Source: Chara braunii (Eukaryota > Streptophyta > Charophyceae > Charales > Characeae). Taken from it: 32,767 nucleotides of DNA. The stretch covers positions 2,625,650-2,658,416 of the forward strand of contig BFEA01000157.1 of the NCBI GenBank assembly GCA_003427395.1, read 5' to 3'. Every line of letters starts with the position of its first letter. The stretch's first letter is position 1. The notes under the pieces were generated by a model that was not told the DNA's origin, did no database searches, and saw only the letters and a program-made list of their open reading frames with translations. The translations under genes were made by a program, and so were the position numbers. Positions 29,774 through 32,767 of the stretch are shown here, in pieces.

Positions 29774-30420
29774 AGTGGGCACATTGCTGGCCAAGTTAAG
29801 GACTGTCATCTCTTCGGACGTGTTTTCGGCATGTCCGGGTTTATAAATGACCCCAGTTTTATCACCAAAAGAAGAAAAAAAAAAGAATAACGCCAAGGTG
29901 GCACAATCATCGACCATTTAATTGGGGAGGTGAGTCCTTTTTCTTTGGGCATTCATTGCCATCTCTCCGGACCTTTTTGGGGCATGTCCGGGGGCAAATT
30001 CATTAATAACATCCTCTCCCATTTTGTCAGCAGAGGAGGAGGCAAGAGGATGACGGGGCATATGATCCCTTTTTTGTGTCGTGGCTGGCAGCTTCTGTTT
30101 CCTTTCCCATCGCCCTTTTCTCCTTTCAAAAATCGTCTGGTTGCAGCACATTCTCTTTTGTGTTTCATCCTTCTTTTCTTTGTTCCTGCTGCATTTCCTC
30201 CTTGCTGTGCGGATGCGGCAATCGTTCCCTTTTAGAGCGGGCTTCCACCTCGTTTTGTCCCATCCTCCTTCGTTACGGATTCTTTCTACCCTCGCGGTCC
30301 ATCTACCTTGTTTTTCCTTTTTCATGCCCCTCTTTTGTGCCCTCCTCCTTGATCTCCTCCTCCTCCTCTTTCGTGTCTCATCCTCCTCATGTTCGCTATT
30401 CACAACTCCACTGTGACACT
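28623..30420 (+). repeat. Tandemly duplicated pyrimidine-rich module with CT tracts
   Basis: A module recurs at about 28624, 29225, 29424, 29610 and, weaker, 30294: CCATCTACGTTCT, TTTCCTTTCTCATGCCCCTT, CATCCCCTCCTTGCCGCACG, TGTTGCTGCCACACAGC, GTTCGCTAATCAATTG, then often a (CT)n tract. A second module, TCGGACGTGTTTTCGGCATG with TCC and nearby TTTTATCACC, recurs at about 28930, 29812 and 29958. CT tracts lie at 28733-28779, 28791-28892, 29534-29593 and 29727-29771. Apparent Ser/Leu-rich proteins here are readings of these tracts and are not genes. Confidence 0.7.
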
Positions 30421-30737
30421 GAAGCTGCTCCTCGTCCGCTGCAAATCATCTGCATGCTCTCCGTTCATCCTCTTCCTCTTTGTCTCCTTTCTCATTCTCC
30501 TCGCTCCTCCCTATATTGCTCATGATCCTCCCTCGATCGTTCCTCCTCCTCCATCCCGCCCTTCTATCTGTCTTATTTCTCTCCGTCGTCCTCCCTCGAC
30601 CATCTCATCATCCCTCTTATCTGTCTCTTACCGCTTGACGGAGCTCTCACGGTTTCTCGTCCTTGCATCCTCTTCCATAGACAGATTTTCATCGATATTC
30701 TTCCCCCATCGGCACGCCTTCATCTTGAACAAACAAA

Positions 30738-30746
30738 AAGAGAGAA

Positions 30747-30811
<65 letters not shown>
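30738..30811 (+). repeat. (GA)n microsatellite
   Basis: Nearly perfect GA run on the plus strand. It marks the switch from plus-strand CT tracts (27.7-29.8 kb) to plus-strand GA tracts. Confidence 0.95.
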
Positions 30812-30817
<6 letters not shown>

Positions 30818-31160
30818 CGTCGTCAAAAGTGGAGAAAGATGATGCTCCTCTGGATCGGCCACCGTCCCCAAGCCTCTCGAGATCACATGCGACTGCTGGA
30901 TACGCTTCTCCTTTTCCTATTGACTGCCGCTCCTATCCAAGCTCTCTCTTCGATCCGCAGTTTTGCTCCTGCTACCTTCTCTATCTCTTTCCTCCTTCCA
31001 GCTTGCCCGCTCAGTCAAACTCCCGCTTCCGTCCGCCGACCGATATGTCCCCTTACTTCCTTCTCCTGCCTTGCCGCAATCCTCCTACCTGCTCTACCTG
31101 CCACGTCACAGATTCCATCTATGCACAGATCGGTCGTCGGTCAAACACAACGCATGGGGG
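30812..31160. other. No gene recognised
   Basis: Pyrimidine-rich plus strand; long overlapping frames (up to 268 codons across 30389-31195) arise from low stop density in C/T-rich DNA and end in microsatellite-encoded dipeptide runs. No domain seen. Confidence 0.4.
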
Positions 31161-31162
31161 GT

Positions 31163-31250
<88 letters not shown>
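31161..31250 (+). repeat. Compound (GT)n(GA)n microsatellite
   Basis: GT dinucleotides at 31161-31193 pass directly into GA dinucleotides at 31194-31250. Confidence 0.95.
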
Positions 31251-31254
<4 letters not shown>

Positions 31255-31569
31255 TGCAATACTCGACACACGAGCTCGCGCCCTCATGCTCCAGCAGCTG
31301 TTTGCATGGCGCCTCCCTCTGTGCATGCGGCGCTCAAGTGCTCCGCTGAACCGACGTCCTGCTTCGCCAACCTGCCTTGGACCCCTGCCGCATTTTTCAC
31401 GGTTTTTTTTCTTCGGGCCGACCACCTCAAACGGCTTGGCCCGCGGCACGTCCGTTTTTCCTCCTTGGTCGCCCGTGGCACTGCGCGCGGAACTCCATGC
31501 CCGGTTTTCCCTGGGCCCGGCGGGAGCATCACGAGAGCTTTATCGGTATATAAAATAAAATAAAAATGA
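31251..31569. other. No gene recognised
   Basis: GC-rich stretch ending in an AT-rich (TAAAA)n-like segment. Frames on both strands lack motifs. The Cys-box exon expected for the gene at the right edge was looked for here and not found. Confidence 0.35.
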
Positions 31570-31578
31570 TAATAATAA

Positions 31579-31962
31579 GGGATAATTTGCAAAATACCCC
31601 CATAAATTGAGATATATGCCAAAATGCCCCTGAAAGATGTGGGTAGAGCGGAATGCACTTTTGGGCCGAAATCTTTGTGTTGTGCCCCTGTCAGGCGGGT
31701 GTGCAACTTTGCAAATCTGGACCTCCCCGTTCGGGCCTTGGCCTTTTGCAATAGCGCCTACGAAAAGTTGGCAAGTACTGGGGCATTTTGCAAAGTTGGG
31801 CGGTAACTGGTAGGGGTATATTTCAAGGATGGGGGTCCAACCGACGCTAGGGGTATTTCACAAAATATTTTTTTTGTCAGAGGGGCATTCCGCTCTACCC
31901 ACATCTTTTAGAGGCATTTTGGCATATGTCTCAACTTATGGGGGTATTTTGCAAATTAACCC
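31579..31962. mobile_element. Mutator-like MITE, 384 bp
   Basis: Terminal inverted repeats of about 79 bp: the left end GGGATAATTTGCAAAATACC, through GATATATGCCAAAATGCC and GATGTGGGTAGAGCGGAATG, is repeated inverted at the right end with about 90% identity. TAATAATAA is present on both sides (31570-31578 and 31963-31971), a perfect 9-bp target duplication as expected for Mutator-like elements. The ends resemble the GGG-AATTTGCAAAA-TACCCC type common among plant MULE MITEs. The interior has no coding capacity. It lies 39 bp before the hammerhead-like tandem repeats. Confidence 0.9.
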
Positions 31963-32001
31963 TAATAATAATAAAATAAAGATATATATATATACAGCCT
32001 C

Positions 32002-32038
32002 CTGATGAGTCGGTGAAACTCCGATGAAACAGTTTGTC
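32002..32038 (+). ncRNA. Hammerhead-like core, unit 1
   Basis: CTGATGA (32002-32008); stem II GTCGG/CCGAT with loop TGAAACT; GAAA (32026-32029); helix III ACA/TGT closed by GTT; cleavage triplet GTC ending at 32038. Every catalytic-core position is as in known hammerheads. The 3-bp helix III with a triloop is of the minimal type I form described from Penelope-like elements. Stem I, which should pair the bases before CTGATGA with ACAGCC after GTC, is not convincing (only GC/GC internally after three mismatches), so activity is uncertain. Confidence 0.5.
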
Positions 32039-32124
32039 ACAGCCCCTCGTTTGTTGTCCTCTTCTCCCTCTCTGCCTACGGTTTACCGGGCAGTTCTATT
32101 TGACGATATATACATATATACATC

Positions 32125-32153
32125 CTGATGAGTCGGTGACGAAACAGTTTGTC
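32125..32153 (+). ncRNA. Hammerhead-like core, unit 2 (short stem II)
   Basis: CTGATGA (32125-32131); stem II shortened to GTC/GAC with loop GGT; GAAA (32141-32144); the same helix III ACA/TGT; GTC ending at 32153. Compared with unit 1 an 8-base deletion removed the stem II loop and distal strand, yet a closing stem and the GAAA spacing remain. Stem I is again unresolved. Confidence 0.5.
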
Positions 32154-32229
32154 ACAGCCCCTCGTTTGTTGTCCTCTTCTCCCTCTCTGCCTACGGTTTA
32201 CAGGGCAGTTCTATTTGAGGATATATACA

Positions 32230-32767
32230 TCCTATACTGTATCTCAATTTCTTACAATTGCTTATCAGCTTGACGCTGTTGAAAATGAGTTGTTGTATGA
32301 CCATAATGGTCTACCTCCTGAGGATAGTAATTATACTACCTCAGGAGGCTTTACTATAAATGTCTTACAGTTAGCATTTCAGGGTCGCCACCTTCTCATG
32401 CATTATGGGACGCCAGGCGAGGACCTTAATGCCCGTCCTCATATTTCTGCATGCATTTTGCACAAAACCGGGCACTATATGGAACTCATTCGTGCAGCTG
32501 CCCAGTGGGAACTGTGGGATGGTGGGACGGTGATTCAGGTTATTGTCAACATAAATGAATTCTTGCGAGGTTTGTCGAATCATACACTGTTCTGGATTGT
32601 TGAGCGTCTCTCGTGCGACATTTGTCGGGATAGAGACGGGGTGCGTCTGTCAGCACCATTATCAATCCATTGCGACTGCTGCCGTATGTGCGGAAGGGTG
32701 TCTAACATTTCCTCATTGTGCACATCCCTATCACCCAGATGTACGTTGTCCTTTCTGTTCCCAAGGA
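32230..32767 (+). pseudogene. Josephin-like (ataxin-3-type) domain plus RING-like tail, partial, with apparent frameshift
   Basis: The frame through 32245 has no stop from 32140 to 32640. It reads YTVSQFLTIAYQLDAVENEL, then SGGFTINVLQLAF, ISACILHKTGHYMELIRAA, QWELWDGG and FLRGLSNHTLFWIV. Order, spacing and key residues match Josephin domains: the (S)IAHQLD helix, the SGFFSIQV motif, the catalytic His (in GHYMEL, codon at 32473), and the following W with Asp/Asn (WDGG, codon at 32518). The catalytic Cys segment should lie upstream and is not in this frame; it may be in an earlier exon or removed by the repeats. LSCDICRDRDG follows. At GGGG (32638-32641) a shift by one base gives a better-looking continuation, CVCQHHYQS then VCAEGCLTFPHC and HPDVRCPFCSQG, a Cys/His-rich RING-like pattern ending CPxC. 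Josephin proteins are deubiquitinases and RING domains recruit E2 enzymes, so a ubiquitin role is inferred. It runs off the window. It may be a pseudogene, or the shift a sequencing error. Confidence 0.5.

Larger units (their letters stand above)
32001..32232 (+). repeat. Two tandem units carrying hammerhead-like cores
   Basis: Unit 1 (32001-32123) and unit 2 (32124-32232) share CCTGATGAGTCGGTGA, GAAACAGTTTGTCACAGCCC, CTCGTTTGTTGTCCTCTTCT, CCCTCTCTGCCTACGGTTTA, GGGCAGTTCTATTTGA and ATATATACAT. They differ by an 8-base deletion in the stem II region and a few substitutions. A third, degenerate copy lies at 28131-28245. The pyrimidine tract ending in TTTACAG/GG in unit 2 (32202) would also make a good 3' splice site. 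Tandem arrangement of hammerhead units is typical of retrozymes and of the pLTRs of Penelope-like elements. Confidence 0.7.

Noticed and set aside
30389-31563. Overlapping plus-strand frames of 268 and 244 codons
   Set aside because: Low stop density in pyrimidine-rich DNA; they overlap in different frames and end in microsatellite-encoded dipeptides.
1-32767. CRISPR array or bacterial operon
   Set aside because: Tandem repeats here lack unique spacers of constant length and no cas-like genes occur; the content is eukaryotic.

Overview
The window looks like repeat-dense nuclear DNA from a large eukaryotic genome, most plausibly of the green-plant lineage. Signs are an L1-type LINE with a plant-style C-terminal zinc-knuckle region, a PIF/Harbinger element with TTA target duplications, a Mutator-like MITE with a 9-bp duplication, a U6 snRNA retrocopy close to the plant U6 sequence, and long CT/GA microsatellites. 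There are no bacterial-type operons or ribosome-binding sites. The lineage is inferred. Only one non-transposon protein-coding stretch is convincing, at the right edge.

Layout. 1-9 kb is a nest of short retroposons and foldback elements. A SINE-like family (here SINE-G, starting GGGACGCTGG) recurs on both strands. One copy (3529-3800) was split by a U6 retropseudogene flanked by a perfect 15-bp target duplication. Palindromic MITEs lie at 6190-6421, 6536-6702, 14720-15300 and 15301-15444. 9.06-14.58 kb is a decayed L1-type LINE (ORF1-like part, apurinic endonuclease, reverse transcriptase, zinc-knuckle end), followed by a SINE-G unit and A-tail. 15.7-23.4 kb has no recognisable intact gene. 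It holds a diverged ~120-bp repeat, an array of AAACTTATGG motifs, a ~176-bp tandem repeat and a tRNA-like retroposon head. 23.5-24.0 kb is a second copy of a retroposon also seen at 3.84-4.46 kb. 24.04-26.88 kb is a PIF/Harbinger element or tail-to-head pair with a stop-riddled DDE transposase. A tRNA-derived SINE lies at 27.05-27.23 kb. 27.7-31.3 kb is a microsatellite-rich duplicated tract that switches from CT on the plus strand to GA.

The most unusual part is the right end. Three copies of a ~110-bp repeat (one at 28.13 kb, two in tandem at 32.00-32.23 kb) carry a hammerhead-ribozyme-like core: CTGATGA, a base-pairing stem II, GAAAC, a 3-bp helix III and a GUC site. Stem I could not be found. 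Directly downstream, and in frame with the end of the repeat, an open frame runs off the window. It aligns by motif with the Josephin (ataxin-3-type) deubiquitinase fold and continues, after an apparent +1 shift, into a Cys/His-rich RING-like tail. The physical join of hammerhead-like repeats to a Josephin/RING-like gene is the best candidate for something undescribed.

The second candidate is SINE-G. Its copies show paired base changes that preserve a 5' hairpin, a possible pseudoknot and a long 3' stem capped by a CUCYUAY loop. That pattern would fit a structured RNA recognised by the LINE machinery.
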